The translations under genes were made by a program, and so were the position numbers. 64,000 bases of DNA from Taibaiella soli (GTDB lineage Bacteria; Bacteroidota; Bacteroidia; Chitinophagales; Chitinophagaceae). Positions 32,583 through 42,105 of the stretch are shown in pieces. The stretch lies in NCBI RefSeq assembly GCF_003236175.1, contig NZ_QKTW01000018.1, positions 54,297-118,296 on the forward strand, read 5' to 3'. How positions within the stretch are numbered: position 1 is the first letter of the stretch; each line of letters begins with the position of its first letter. The notes below the pieces were generated by a model. That model was not told the DNA's origin. It saw nothing but the letters and a program-made list of their open reading frames with translations, and ran no database searches.

Positions 32583-33686
32583 ATGAAACAGATGAAAGTA
32601 ATCATAGCAGGCGGCGGTACAGGCGGACATATTTTTCCGGCTGTGGCAATCGGTCATGCCGTGCAAAGATTACAACCAGATGCTGAACTCCTTTTCGTAG
32701 GGGCGCAAGGCAAGATGGAAATGGAAAAAGTGCCGCAGGAAGGTTTTAATATCATCGGACTGGACATTGCAGGTTTTAATCGCAGCAATATGCTGAAGAA
32801 TATCAGCCTGCCGTTTAAGCTGATCAAAAGTATTTTCAAAGCAAACAGCATTTTGAAAAACTTTAAACCCGATGTAGTCGTAGGTGTAGGTGGTTATGCG
32901 AGCTTTCCTATTTTAAAAGCCGCGCAGCGGATGGGGATTCCGACAGTGATTCAGGAACAGAATTCATTTGCCGGAAAAAGCAACCAGATACTGGCGCGCA
33001 AAGCAGCAGCGATTTGTGTGGCTTACGATCAGATGGATAAATTTTTTCCGAAAGAAAAGATCATCGTCACGGGCAATCCCGTTCGTAAGAGCATTGCACA
33101 ATCAACCATAACAAGAGCAGAAGGGCAACAGTGGCTGGGCATGGATGCAGGGAAAAAGACAGTACTGGTGATAGGCGGTAGCCTGGGGGCCAAAGCAATT
33201 AACGAAGCGATCGATGCACATTTGGATGAGATCGTTTCCGACAAAGTGCAATTGATCTGGCAAACCGGTAAGCCTTATTACGAGCAAGCTGTGGAAAGAG
33301 CGAAAGCTTTTGGTGATAAAGTGAAGGTATTTGATTTCATCCGTCAGATGGATTATGCTTATGCAGCGGCGGATATCGTGATTTCACGCGCCGGCGCATT
33401 AGCTATTGCGGAACTGTGCATCGCAGCAAAACCTGTGATCTTCGTTCCGTATCCGTTTGCAGCAGAAGATCATCAAACCAGCAATGCGATGGCATTAGTA
33501 ACGCAAAGTGCAGCGTTAATGGTCAAAGACGGCGAAGCCAAAGATTTGCTGGTAACAAAACTGAATACTTTACTGCATGATCAAAGCATGCAGCAAGTGA
33601 TGACACAAAACCTGGAGAAAGCAGCTATAAAAGATGCCGACGAAAGGATTGCAAAGAAATTGATAGCACTCGCGAATAAAGGATAA
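32583..33686 (+). CDS. murG: Lipid II synthase (UDP-GlcNAc transferase) MurG
   Basis: 367 aa. MurG transfers GlcNAc to lipid I on the inner face of the membrane. GT28 motifs: MKVIIAGGGTGGHIFPAVAI (glycine-rich loop), GVGGYASFPILKAAQRMGIP, QEQNSFAGKSNQILARKAAA, VLVIGGSLGAKAINEAIDAH, and C-terminal SRAGALAIAELCIAAKPVIF and VPYPFAAEDHQTSNA. Starts directly at the ftsW stop. Confidence 0.97.
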   Translation: MKQMKVIIAGGGTGGHIFPAVAIGHAVQRLQPDAELLFVGAQGKMEMEKVPQEGFNIIGLDIAGFNRSNMLKNISLPFKLIKSIFKANSILKNFKPDVVVGVGGYASFPILKAAQRMGIPTVIQEQNSFAGKSNQILARKAAAICVAYDQMDKFFPKEKIIVTGNPVRKSIAQSTITRAEGQQWLGMDAGKKTVLVIGGSLGAKAINEAIDAHLDEIVSDKVQLIWQTGKPYYEQAVERAKAFGDKVKVFDFIRQMDYAYAAADIVISRAGALAIAELCIAAKPVIFVPYPFAAEDHQTSNAMALVTQSAALMVKDGEAKDLLVTKLNTLLHDQSMQQVMTQNLEKAAIKDADERIAKKLIALANKG

Positions 33687-33692
33687 GAAACA

Positions 33693-35051
33693 ATGGATGT
33701 ACAGCAACTGAAACGGATTTATTTTGTAGGTATCGGCGGTATCGGAATGAGCGCACTGGCACGTTTTTTCAAACAGCGTGGCGCCACCGTAAGCGGATAC
33801 GACCGTACAGAAACTGACCTCACTAAAAAACTGGTGAGTGAAGATATTGCAGTGCATTATACAGACGATATTTCGCTCGTAGATAAAGAAGCTGAATTAG
33901 TAGTGTACACACCTGCTATTCCGGCCGATCAAAAAGAATTGAACTGGTATCGTGATAACGGATACAAGGTGTACAAGAGAAGCGATGTGTTGCAATGGAT
34001 CACCGAAGCGATGTTTGCTATCACTGTTGGTGGCACGCATGGCAAGACGACCATTTCCACACTTACGGCTTATTTGCTGCGCGAAACCGGGTATGGTTGC
34101 AACGCTTTTCTGGGTGGCATTTCCGTCAACTACGAAAGCAATTACTGGAGCAGCGATAATAACGTTGCAGTGATAGAAGCGGATGAATACGATCGCAGTT
34201 TCCTGAAACTGTTTCCGGATATAGCTGTGCTCACCGCAATGGATCCTGATCACCTGGATATTTACGGTACTCCCGAACAAATGGAGGAAGCATTTATTCA
34301 GTACACAAAAAATATAAAACCCGGTGGCACGCTTATTGCTAAACATGGATTGCGTCGTGGTCATGAATTGGAAAGTTCGAAAAAGATCACTTACAGTTTG
34401 CAGAATGATGCAGCCGATGTGTACGCAACGAATATAGTGCAGCAAGACGGCGGTTATATTTTTGACATCATGGGGAAAGGGTGGATGCTACAGGATATTC
34501 ATCTGCCGATTGGCGGAATGCACAATGTGGAAAACACAGTAGTGGCAGTAACTGTAGCGCATTTACTTGAAATCGATCATACGCTGATCAAAAAAGCATT
34601 GGCGGGTTTCAAAGGTATCAAACGCAGATTTGAATATGTGCTGAAGAACGATAAAATGGTGTACATCGATGACTATGCACACCATCCGGAAGAGCTGGCA
34701 GCACTCATCAAAAGTGCCAAACGTTTGTTCCCGGATCGCAAGTGCGTTGTAGCATTTCAGCCGCATCTGTTTAGTCGCACACGTGATCTCGCAGATGGCT
34801 TTGCAGAAAGTCTGGACCTCGCTGATCAGGTAATATTGCTGGACATTTACCCGGCACGTGAATTACCGATGGAAGGTGTTACCTCGCAAATGATCGCAGA
34901 TCGCATGGGCAATCCGGTGCATACGATTCTGAGTAAAGAAGGGTTGTTGGAATTTGTAAAAGTGGCTCCGCTCGATCTGTTTATTACAGCCGGCGCAGGA
35001 GATATAGATAAGCTGGTACAACCGATTAAGGAAATACTGGAACAAAAATAA
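33693..35051 (+). CDS. murC: UDP-N-acetylmuramate:L-alanine ligase
   Basis: 452 aa. MurC starts the stem peptide by adding L-Ala to UDP-MurNAc. Motifs: N-terminal IYFVGIGGIGMSALARFFKQ, ATP site AITVGGTHGKTTISTLTAYL, AVIEADEYDRSFLKLFPDIA, MDPDHLDIYGTPEQMEEAFI, and YIDDYAHHPEELAALIKSAK with AFQPHLFSRTRDLADGFAES. Six bases after murG and one base before ftsQ. Confidence 0.97.
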   Translation: MDVQQLKRIYFVGIGGIGMSALARFFKQRGATVSGYDRTETDLTKKLVSEDIAVHYTDDISLVDKEAELVVYTPAIPADQKELNWYRDNGYKVYKRSDVLQWITEAMFAITVGGTHGKTTISTLTAYLLRETGYGCNAFLGGISVNYESNYWSSDNNVAVIEADEYDRSFLKLFPDIAVLTAMDPDHLDIYGTPEQMEEAFIQYTKNIKPGGTLIAKHGLRRGHELESSKKITYSLQNDAADVYATNIVQQDGGYIFDIMGKGWMLQDIHLPIGGMHNVENTVVAVTVAHLLEIDHTLIKKALAGFKGIKRRFEYVLKNDKMVYIDDYAHHPEELAALIKSAKRLFPDRKCVVAFQPHLFSRTRDLADGFAESLDLADQVILLDIYPARELPMEGVTSQMIADRMGNPVHTILSKEGLLEFVKVAPLDLFITAGAGDIDKLVQPIKEILEQK

Positions 35052-35052
35052 A

Positions 35053-36258
35053 ATGGGCGAAAAGCGCAAAATATCGGTACGCAAAATATTGCAGGTGTTA
35101 GTTACCATTATCGTGACTACAGGCTGTGTATTGGCTATTACCAGCGCTTCCAGAATACAGGACAAGAAAGTAGTTTCCGGTATCAGGATCGCCATCAGAA
35201 ATGAAAATGATTGCCGTTTTATAGACAAAGAAGATGTGCAGGAAATGTTGCTGGCCAATCGCCACATCAACATAGGAAGTACGCCGGTTGCCAAAATTGA
35301 TCTCCACAAAATGGAACAGATCGCACAGGCAAATCCATGGATATCCGATGCACAGGTTTATATCGACAATCAGCAAGTTCTTTACGTGAATGTAACCCAG
35401 CGCATTCCTGCGTTACGAGTATTTGAAACTAACGGCAACAGTTATTATCTTGATACTGCACTGCATGTTTTGCCGCTATCGGACAAGTACGCACATTATT
35501 CAACGATTATTACCAATGCGCCGGAACTGAAGGACGATAGCATGAGCAAAAGCTTGAAAAGTCAGATGCTCACGATGGTACGGACAATTGAAGCGGACAG
35601 CTTCTGGAATGCACAGGTGCAGGAAATTGTAGTAACACCCGATCGTGAATTTCAGCTGATACCAGTAATGGGTAATCACCGTATTCTGATTGGCGATACC
35701 TCAGATCTGCAAGATAAACTGGACAACCTTTTTGCTTTTTATCAGCATGTACTTAACCGTATTGGCTTTGATAAATATCAGGTGCTCGATATCCGGTTCA
35801 AAGATCAGGTAGTGGCTTCGCCTTCGTTGCCATGGAAAGCACCGAAAGACAAAGCGATGAGTGATATGAACTGGGTGAAAAGCATTTTAGGAAATACCAA
35901 AGACGACGACAAAGGCGGTGACGGCGCAGCACAGACTATGGTGCAGCCAGTTTCGCCAGTTGTGCTCGGAGTAACGGCAACCCCGCCTGCGTCGAAACCG
36001 CAGGTTCAGCATAAAGAACCAGAAAAGCCGGTACACACTGCGGCACCAGCACCGAAACCGGTAGCAAAACCTGCAGCAATACAGGCGAAATCAAAAACAA
36101 ACGAAACGAAAGCAAACGAAAAGAAAACAGAAGACAAAAAAAGTAACCATTCAAACGCAACTACCAAGGCGACTCCCGAAAAGAAAAAAAATCAGGAAGA
36201 GAAAAAGACCGGCGACAAAGCACCTAAATACATCTACCAGGGAAACAACGCTCATTAA
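35053..36258 (+). CDS. ftsQ: Cell division protein FtsQ with long disordered C-terminal tail
   Basis: 401 aa, while FtsQ proteins are usually 250-300. One membrane helix near the N-terminus (ILQVLVTIIVTTGCVLAITS, about 13-32), a POTRA-like region (about 40-115: DKEDVQEMLLANRHINIGST, AQANPWISDAQVYIDNQQVL), and a beta domain to about residue 285. The last ~110 residues are low complexity: Pro/Ala/Lys/Thr/Glu rich, with KPVAKPAA, KTNETKANEKK and EKKKNQEEKK. The tail is periplasmic by topology and could bind peptidoglycan or partners. Position murC-ftsQ-ftsA supports the call. Confidence 0.92.
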   Translation: MGEKRKISVRKILQVLVTIIVTTGCVLAITSASRIQDKKVVSGIRIAIRNENDCRFIDKEDVQEMLLANRHINIGSTPVAKIDLHKMEQIAQANPWISDAQVYIDNQQVLYVNVTQRIPALRVFETNGNSYYLDTALHVLPLSDKYAHYSTIITNAPELKDDSMSKSLKSQMLTMVRTIEADSFWNAQVQEIVVTPDREFQLIPVMGNHRILIGDTSDLQDKLDNLFAFYQHVLNRIGFDKYQVLDIRFKDQVVASPSLPWKAPKDKAMSDMNWVKSILGNTKDDDKGGDGAAQTMVQPVSPVVLGVTATPPASKPQVQHKEPEKPVHTAAPAPKPVAKPAAIQAKSKTNETKANEKKTEDKKSNHSNATTKATPEKKKNQEEKKTGDKAPKYIYQGNNAH

Positions 36259-36285
36259 ACATCACACGAAACAAACAAGCGCAAT

Positions 36286-37719
36286 ATGAATAAGAATGAA
36301 CAGCCCATCATTGTCGGCCTGGACATCGGAACTACCAAAGTTGTAGCGATCGCCGGCAGAAAGAACGAGTTCGGTAAACTCGAGATTTTGGGATACGGGA
36401 AAGCGGATAGTGCAGGCGTCGCACACGGAGTGGTTATGAATATTGAACAGTGTGTGCGCTCTATCGAGCAGGCCATTGAAAGATGCATCCAGTCAAACCC
36501 CAACCTTGAGATTAAAGAGGTTTATGTTGGGATCGCGGGTCAGCATATTAAAAGTATGCAGACGCGTGGTGACAGGGTTCGTATGGCCACCGATGAGGAG
36601 ATCAGCAAGGCGGATATCGACATGCTGATTAAAGACCAGTACAAAACCTACATTCCGACGGGTGATCAGATCATCGACATTATCCCGCAGGAATATACAG
36701 TTGATAATACACAAACAACCTTCAGTCCGGTAGGGATGAACGGTGTGAAAATTGGCGCTAATTTTCACGTCATCACCGGCGATCGTAATGCCATCCGCAA
36801 CATCAAACGTTGTGTGGACAAATCAAACCTCAGAACCAAAGACCTTGTACTGCAACCGCTGGCATCTGCCGCAGCAGTAATGAGTGATGAAGATCTGGAG
36901 GCAGGCGTTGCAATTGTAGATATCGGCGGTGGTACTACCGATATGGCCGTGTTCTACGATGGTATTTTAAAACATACCGCTGTTATTCCATATGCTGGTG
37001 TGAATATCACAAACGATATCCGCAACGGTCTGGGTGTATTGCGTGCCCAGGCAGAGCAGATGAAAGTACAGTTTGGTACGGCACTGGCTGATGAAGCTAA
37101 TGCGAATGCCTATATCACAATCCCTGGTCTGCGCGGTTTACCACCGAAAGAGATCTCTGTGAAAAACCTCGCGCACATCATTCAGGCGCGTATGCAGGAG
37201 ATTATGGACTACGTGGTGTACCATCTGAAACAAATTGATCTTGATAAGCGTTTGTACGGCGGTATCATCCTTACGGGTGGCGGCGCACAGTTGAAACATA
37301 TTATCCAGCTTACAGAATATGTAACTGGTCTGGGTGCACGTATCGGTTATCCGAACGAACATCTGGCAGGCCGTGATGCCGAAAAGCTGATGCACCCGAT
37401 GTATGCAACTTGTATCGGTCTGATTCTGCGTGGTTATCATGATTTCGAAAACGGTCGTCTGCGCTTTGTAGGCGATGGCGGAAACCTGATCCATGCAGAG
37501 CTCGATGAACCAATTCCGGCTGTAAATACGCAACCGCTCAATGTACCGCAGGCGGCACCTGCTACCACAGACAGCGAAGTAATTTCAGAGATTGAGGAAA
37601 AAGAAAACATCCGTCAGCGCAACGAGCGTCGCAACGAAACCATGAAACGCTTGTTTGACCGTATGAAGGGTAAGTTTATGAGCCTTTTCGAAGAAGTGGA
37701 TGATCAGGAAATGGAATAA
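36286..37719 (+). CDS. ftsA: Cell division protein FtsA
   Basis: 477 aa, actin-like ATPase that tethers FtsZ to the membrane. Motifs: PIIVGLDIGTTKVVAIAGRK (phosphate 1), GVAIVDIGGGTTDMAVFYDG (phosphate 2), YGGIILTGGGAQLKHIIQLT (adenosine), and the 1C subdomain (about 85-165). The C-terminus carries a ~50-residue linker ending in an amphipathic helix (MKRLFDRMKGKFMSLFEEVD) that should insert in the membrane. Follows ftsQ and precedes ftsZ. Confidence 0.96.
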   Translation: MNKNEQPIIVGLDIGTTKVVAIAGRKNEFGKLEILGYGKADSAGVAHGVVMNIEQCVRSIEQAIERCIQSNPNLEIKEVYVGIAGQHIKSMQTRGDRVRMATDEEISKADIDMLIKDQYKTYIPTGDQIIDIIPQEYTVDNTQTTFSPVGMNGVKIGANFHVITGDRNAIRNIKRCVDKSNLRTKDLVLQPLASAAAVMSDEDLEAGVAIVDIGGGTTDMAVFYDGILKHTAVIPYAGVNITNDIRNGLGVLRAQAEQMKVQFGTALADEANANAYITIPGLRGLPPKEISVKNLAHIIQARMQEIMDYVVYHLKQIDLDKRLYGGIILTGGGAQLKHIIQLTEYVTGLGARIGYPNEHLAGRDAEKLMHPMYATCIGLILRGYHDFENGRLRFVGDGGNLIHAELDEPIPAVNTQPLNVPQAAPATTDSEVISEIEEKENIRQRNERRNETMKRLFDRMKGKFMSLFEEVDDQEME

Positions 37720-37820
37720 TGTGAATAAGTGTATAAAAAAATTGTATTAAATATTCTAACAATAATAATTTGCTTAACCAACTCAAGAGAGAAATTACTA
37801 ACCCCCCCAAAATAAGCATT

Positions 37821-39581
37821 ATGATACATTTTGAAATTCCCAAAAATCAGTCATCTATCATTAAGGTGATAGGTGTGGGTGGTGGCGGTAGCAATGCCGT
37901 GAACTACATGTACAATCTCGGTATTGACGGCGTGGATTTTATCGTATGCAACACAGACTCCCAGGCACTCGCTTTGAGTCCTGTTCCTAACAAAATTCAA
38001 CTGGGGCCGCATCTCACGCAAGGTCTTGGCGCAGGTGCCAATCCCGAAATTGGTAAACAAGCCAGCGAAGAGAGCATTGAAGATATTACCAAGATTCTCA
38101 AAGTAAATACACGCATGGCTTTTATCACGGCCGGTATGGGCGGTGGTACGGGTACTGGCGGTGCACCGGTAGTATCTAAAATCTGTCGTGAGTTGGGCGT
38201 ACTTACTGTAGGTATCGTTTCTATGCCGTTTACCTACGAAGGTCGTAAACGTATGAAACAAGCCCAGGAAGGTATCGACCGCATGCGTGAGCATGTAGAT
38301 ACAATCCTGATCATTTCAAACGATAAACTGCGTATGCAGTTTGGTAATCTGCCATTTACACAGGCTTTTGCGAAAGCAGATGATGTGTTGGCAACAGCCG
38401 CAAAATGTATCACAGACGTAATTAATACTACTGGTCAGATCAACGTTGACTTTGCGGACGTATGTACCGTAATGAAAAACGGTGGCGTAGCAATCCTCGG
38501 TAGTGCAGCAGTGGCCGGTGAAAACCGCTCCCTGCATGCCGTAGAGCAGGCGCTGAACTCTCCGTTGCTGAACGATAATGATATCCGCGGCGCGAAATGG
38601 ATTTTGCTCAACATCACTTCTTCTGCAGGTGAATTTGAACATACCATGGATGAAGCGGAAGCAATCCAGGCTTATGTACAACAGCAAGCCGGCGATAATT
38701 GTGATGTAATTCTCGGTATGGGTCACGATCCTAGCCTGGAAGACAAAATCGCAGTTACCATCATTGCAACTGGTTTCAATCACAAAGAAGTTGCTCCGGA
38801 TCCTGCTATTACTAAAAGACAAGAATCAGAAAAAATCATCGTTCAGTTGGGGGAGGTTATAGCCGAATCTAAAACTCCTACAGCGGTTGCTTCGGCTGCA
38901 ACCACTTCCTCCATTGACCCGCTGGCTCCCGTGTTGGTAGAAATGCCAACCACTCCTTCCTTCACCGAGACTCCGACCATATCTGCACCCGTATTTACAC
39001 CAGCTGCTGCGCCTGTGTCATCTGTACCTGTGCCGGAACCAACTAAAAACGACCTCTTCAGCTTTCAGCCGGTTGAAAAACCTGCAATGCCTGAACCGGT
39101 TTACAATGCTGCTCCTGTAAATAATACACCAACTGCTGCGGTAAATGAAGTGTTCAATAACACTGCTAATACGGCTGCTTCCTCCGTTCCAGTTGCTTCG
39201 CAGGAAACTTTGCTGCAAATGGTGATCAAAGATGAACTGAAAACCGAAGCGCAAAACGCAGCTTTCCGAATTGGCGAGCATGTGCTGAGCGCCGAAGAGC
39301 TTGAAGAAAAACGTCGTTTCGAAGATCAGAAAAGAGCTTTGGAAGAACGAGCAGAACGTCTGCGCAAAATGAGCTTTAACGTAAAAGGCACAGAAAGCAA
39401 CGACGAAATGGAAAATGTACCAGCCTATGTTCGCCGCAACATGGATGTTGATAACGGACTCGCTTCCGCAAGCACATTCTACAGCGGTTATACGGTAGGT
39501 ATGAACGAACCGAAACCAAATAACAACGAAGCGTCTATTCAGACACTGAATACATTCCTGGAAGGTAAAAAACCTGACTAA
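37821..39581 (+). CDS. ftsZ: Cell division protein FtsZ
   Basis: 586 aa from ATG 37821 (MIHFEIPKNQSSIIKVIGVG); the frame extends upstream to a TTG only. FtsZ is the tubulin-like GTPase of the division ring. Motifs: IKVIGVGGGGSNAVNYMYN, the GTP-binding AGMGGGTGTGGAPVVSKICR and the T7 region NVDFADVCTVMKNGGVAI. A variable linker (about 330-520) is rich in Pro, Ala, Thr. A conserved C-terminal peptide, MENVPAYVRRNMDV, lies about 45 residues before the end rather than at it, as in other Bacteroidota FtsZ proteins. Last gene of the cluster. Confidence 0.97.
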   Translation: MIHFEIPKNQSSIIKVIGVGGGGSNAVNYMYNLGIDGVDFIVCNTDSQALALSPVPNKIQLGPHLTQGLGAGANPEIGKQASEESIEDITKILKVNTRMAFITAGMGGGTGTGGAPVVSKICRELGVLTVGIVSMPFTYEGRKRMKQAQEGIDRMREHVDTILIISNDKLRMQFGNLPFTQAFAKADDVLATAAKCITDVINTTGQINVDFADVCTVMKNGGVAILGSAAVAGENRSLHAVEQALNSPLLNDNDIRGAKWILLNITSSAGEFEHTMDEAEAIQAYVQQQAGDNCDVILGMGHDPSLEDKIAVTIIATGFNHKEVAPDPAITKRQESEKIIVQLGEVIAESKTPTAVASAATTSSIDPLAPVLVEMPTTPSFTETPTISAPVFTPAAAPVSSVPVPEPTKNDLFSFQPVEKPAMPEPVYNAAPVNNTPTAAVNEVFNNTANTAASSVPVASQETLLQMVIKDELKTEAQNAAFRIGEHVLSAEELEEKRRFEDQKRALEERAERLRKMSFNVKGTESNDEMENVPAYVRRNMDVDNGLASASTFYSGYTVGMNEPKPNNNEASIQTLNTFLEGKKPD

Positions 39582-39620
39582 GAATCAGACTCTCTTTTGT
39601 TTTATAATTTCATATTGCGT

Positions 39621-39650
39621 AGCTCCTGTTTTCTAACAGGAGCTTTTTTA
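39621..39650 (+). terminator. Terminator of the dcw cluster
   Basis: AGCTCCTGTT and AACAGGAGCT pair perfectly around TTCT, followed by a T-run, 40 bp after ftsZ. Confidence 0.9.
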
Positions 39651-39906
39651 TTTGTTAGTGTCTAGTAGTAAATATTAAGTATCAAGTTGTAGTTAATTAG
39701 ACCAACATTACGCGGAGATCTCCTGCCCAACGGGAGTTATAGCCCCTCGGGTCATTGTAAGGAGTGACCAAACGGCAATGCTGTGCGGACGACATGGCAA
39801 TCTGATTTCGCGGAAGGAAAATTTACGCTTCACGTTTTGTCACTTCTTTTGATTGCGCGTACACAATTATTAGCGCCAATGACACATTTAGGAAATGAGT
39901 TCAAAT

Positions 39907-40055
39907 TCAAGGCGTTTAGTTTGGCAGTACAGTAACACTGAAGTTGATCGTGCGACCGCCTAAACCACGGAGTGATCTGGTTTAGGCTGCCTTTTTTGCC
40001 CTACTTTTTTTGCAGAAAAAAAGTAGGAGAAGAATGATTCGAAGCTTGCTAGAAC
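39907..40055 (+). repeat. Dispersed intergenic repeat, family B copy 2
   Basis: Same family and strand as 16459-16605. The internal hairpin is perfect here: GCCTAAACCA (39958-39967) against TGGTTTAGGC (39978-39987) around CGGAGTGATC. The second hairpin is CTACTTTTTTTGCAG/AAAAAAAGTAG. The 942-bp spacer 39582-40523 shows no gene; besides this copy it holds short AT-rich filler and a TGGCAATCTGA word shared with repeat A. Confidence 0.8.
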
Positions 40056-40523
40056 TACTATCGTCTAATCAAGGTGTCATTCCCTTTTGATTACGGGCAC
40101 CGAATAATTAGTCAGGGTGACCGACGCCAGCAGGCTGAACGTGAGTAGCCGTAGTAACAACACGAGCACTCACAACTCACCACTGACAACTTACCCCAAA
40201 ATCAGCGATCAAAACATCAGCCATCAGCCATCCTCTTTATCACACAAAAGTCATTTCCTAAACACCATTTCCGCTACACAATATTTCTAACCGTTTTACG
40301 TTGAGCCTCCTTTATAATTGAAAACGGGGAATATTATGCATCAATTCTGAAAAAACTTTGAGAAAATTTTGGTGGATTCAATTATTTTAACTTTTTTGCA
40401 ACGCATGTCATCCCGACATGTTTTTTTCTAATTTAAATTATCGTCTATCGAAGCATACGCTACTTAAAACACAATCCACAAAAATGATGTGACCTGTACG
40501 TTACATTTTTTAAGTAGAATCAT

Positions 40524-41108
40524 ATGCAATCCATCCGCCAACTTTCAGACGCAGAACTGATTCATGCATTCCTGCACGGACAGGAAAGGGCTATCGAAGT
40601 ACTGATCACCCGCTATAAAGACAAAGTGTACACTGCCATCTTTATGCTGGTAAAAGACAAGTACATTGCCGAAGACCTTTTTCAGGAGTCTTTCCTGAAA
40701 ATGATCCGTACCATGCGGGAAGGCCGCTATTCCGAGCAAGGGAAATTCCTGCCCTGGGCTATTCGCGTAGCGCATAATCTTTGCATGGATTATTTCAGAC
40801 GCGTGCGTCAACAGGTTTCCGTTACCTTGCCGGATGGTCGCGATATCATGGAGATACTTCCGTTAGCCACAGAAAGCCCGGAAGATGCTATGGAGCGCCG
40901 CCAGACGCATGAAGGTGTACGGCAGTTAATCGATCGTCTGCCCGAGGAACAACGTGAGGTTATTATTCTTCGCATGTACGGCGATCTTTCCTTCAAAGAA
41001 ATTTCCGACATCACCAATGTTAGCATCAATACCGCATTGGGCCGTATGCGCTATGCTTTGATCAATCTGAGAAAGATGATCACAGACAACCAGCTGGTGC
41101 TACGTTAG
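40524..41108 (+). CDS. RNA polymerase sigma factor, ECF/sigma-70 family
   Basis: 194 aa with sigma2 (about 20-90: LITRYKDKVYTAIFMLVKDK, AEDLFQESFLKMIRTMREGR, LPWAIRVAHNLCMDYFRRVR) and sigma4 (about 125-185: RLPEEQREVIILRMYGDLSF, KEISDITNVSINTALGRMRY). No sigma3, so it is an ECF-type factor. No anti-sigma gene is adjacent. This single-gene family is widespread in Bacteroidota, and its regulon cannot be read here. The sequence upstream has no clear TAnnTTTG promoter. Confidence 0.93.
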   Translation: MQSIRQLSDAELIHAFLHGQERAIEVLITRYKDKVYTAIFMLVKDKYIAEDLFQESFLKMIRTMREGRYSEQGKFLPWAIRVAHNLCMDYFRRVRQQVSVTLPDGRDIMEILPLATESPEDAMERRQTHEGVRQLIDRLPEEQREVIILRMYGDLSFKEISDITNVSINTALGRMRYALINLRKMITDNQLVLR

Positions 41109-41181
41109 CAGGCTGCCGGGTTCTGATGTCAGAGGGATGCGGATGACGTTGCGCGCAGCGTCTGTAATACAATAAGAATAG

Positions 41182-41225
41182 AAGCTCACAGTGGTCATAG
41201 CACTATTGTGAGCTTATGTTTTTAG
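41182..41225 (+). terminator. Terminator after the sigma factor gene
   Basis: AAGCTCACA (41182-41190) pairs with TGTGAGCTT (41207-41215), with inner bases also able to pair, followed by ATG then five T. Confidence 0.75.
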
Positions 41226-41302
41226 CCATTCCGATGGAGAAAAATTATGGGAAAGCAAACAAAACAAAACTCATAAATTTTACCTCATAAATCATAATTA
41301 AT

Positions 41303-41400
41303 GGCGTGCCCCTCCGGGTCGCGCTATTCGCTGCAAGTCCTCACTCCGCGTTGCTCCGCTGTGGGCTTTCCGCTGCTATCACTCACGCTTTTTCAGCTGG
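41303..41400 (+). repeat. Dispersed intergenic repeat, family C copy 1
   Basis: It matches 56753-56855: GGCGTGCCCCT, CGGGTCG, CTATTCGCTGCAAGTCCTC, CGCTGTGGGCTTTCC and GCTATC-CTCACGC. The middle between CAAGTCC and GGGCTTT is variable and partly self-complementary. Part of a 997-bp gene-free region (41109-42105). The ORF at 41596-41880 starts at TTG and is AT-rich filler. Confidence 0.8.
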
Positions 41401-41899
41401 CGAATGAGGTTTGATCTTGAATTTGAAGCAACTGCCTGAAATTCTAAGAATACTGCACTTGTGATTTTTTTGAAACGTCTGATGTTTGAGACATCTGATG
41501 TTTCGATAGTTCGATATTTGTGTTTATTGCCCGGATGTTTTAATCGCAGATCGATTTTTAAGCTTCTACCTTTTTACATCCTGCACTAAATTAAATTGCG
41601 TGACGCCGATAGCTCCTCCCAAGAGAACGTTTACGGTATCTCATTCGATTTTTGGGTTTCCATAAAATCGCACCGAAGCGATAAGCATATTCTGCAGTCA
41701 ATAATTTCAATCGTCATAACCAATAATTTATGCTCCCCAAATTTTGTTATCATTGATAACAATCAAATAACAATTATAATTTGTTTGCTAATTAAATATT
41801 TTTCTAATTTTAATCTACGAAAGAAATCAAGATTTTACACGAAAGGAAGCAAGAGTTTAATTACAATACTAATCGTTTAAAACTACCCCCGAAATGAGA

Positions 41900-42065
41900 C
41901 GAATAAACTATCCTTCGCTTAGAGGCGATTCATGCCTCTGCATTCCAAAGACGCAAAGACGGGTCAAAAAACTTATCGGGTATAGCCGTACGCGCAGTTA
42001 ATCGCGTTGATACAGGTTATGGTACTTTATACATACTTACCTCTAGAAGAGGTACAGGGAAAGCT
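41900..42065 (+). ncRNA. Structured 5' leader, possible c-di-GMP-I-like (GEMM) riboswitch
   Basis: The leader of the T9SS gene has hairpin AGAGGC/GCCTCT, then GACGCAAAG followed by GGGTC (resembling the GACGCAAAGCC core of c-di-GMP-I aptamers), TATAGCCG, a second hairpin ACGCG/CGCGT, and a third hairpin TACCTCT-AGA-AGAGGTA. The first and third hairpins can exchange arms (AGAGG with CCTCT), a switch-like arrangement. It is recognised by eye only. Confidence 0.4.
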
Positions 42066-42105
42066 ATGTTTATCATTCATTCATTATAACTAAACCACCC
42101 CCTTT

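Noticed and set aside
41596..41880. A 94-codon ORF between the sigma factor and T9SS cargo genes
   Set aside because: TTG start, very AT-rich, Ile/Asn-rich composition, no recognisable domain or promoter.
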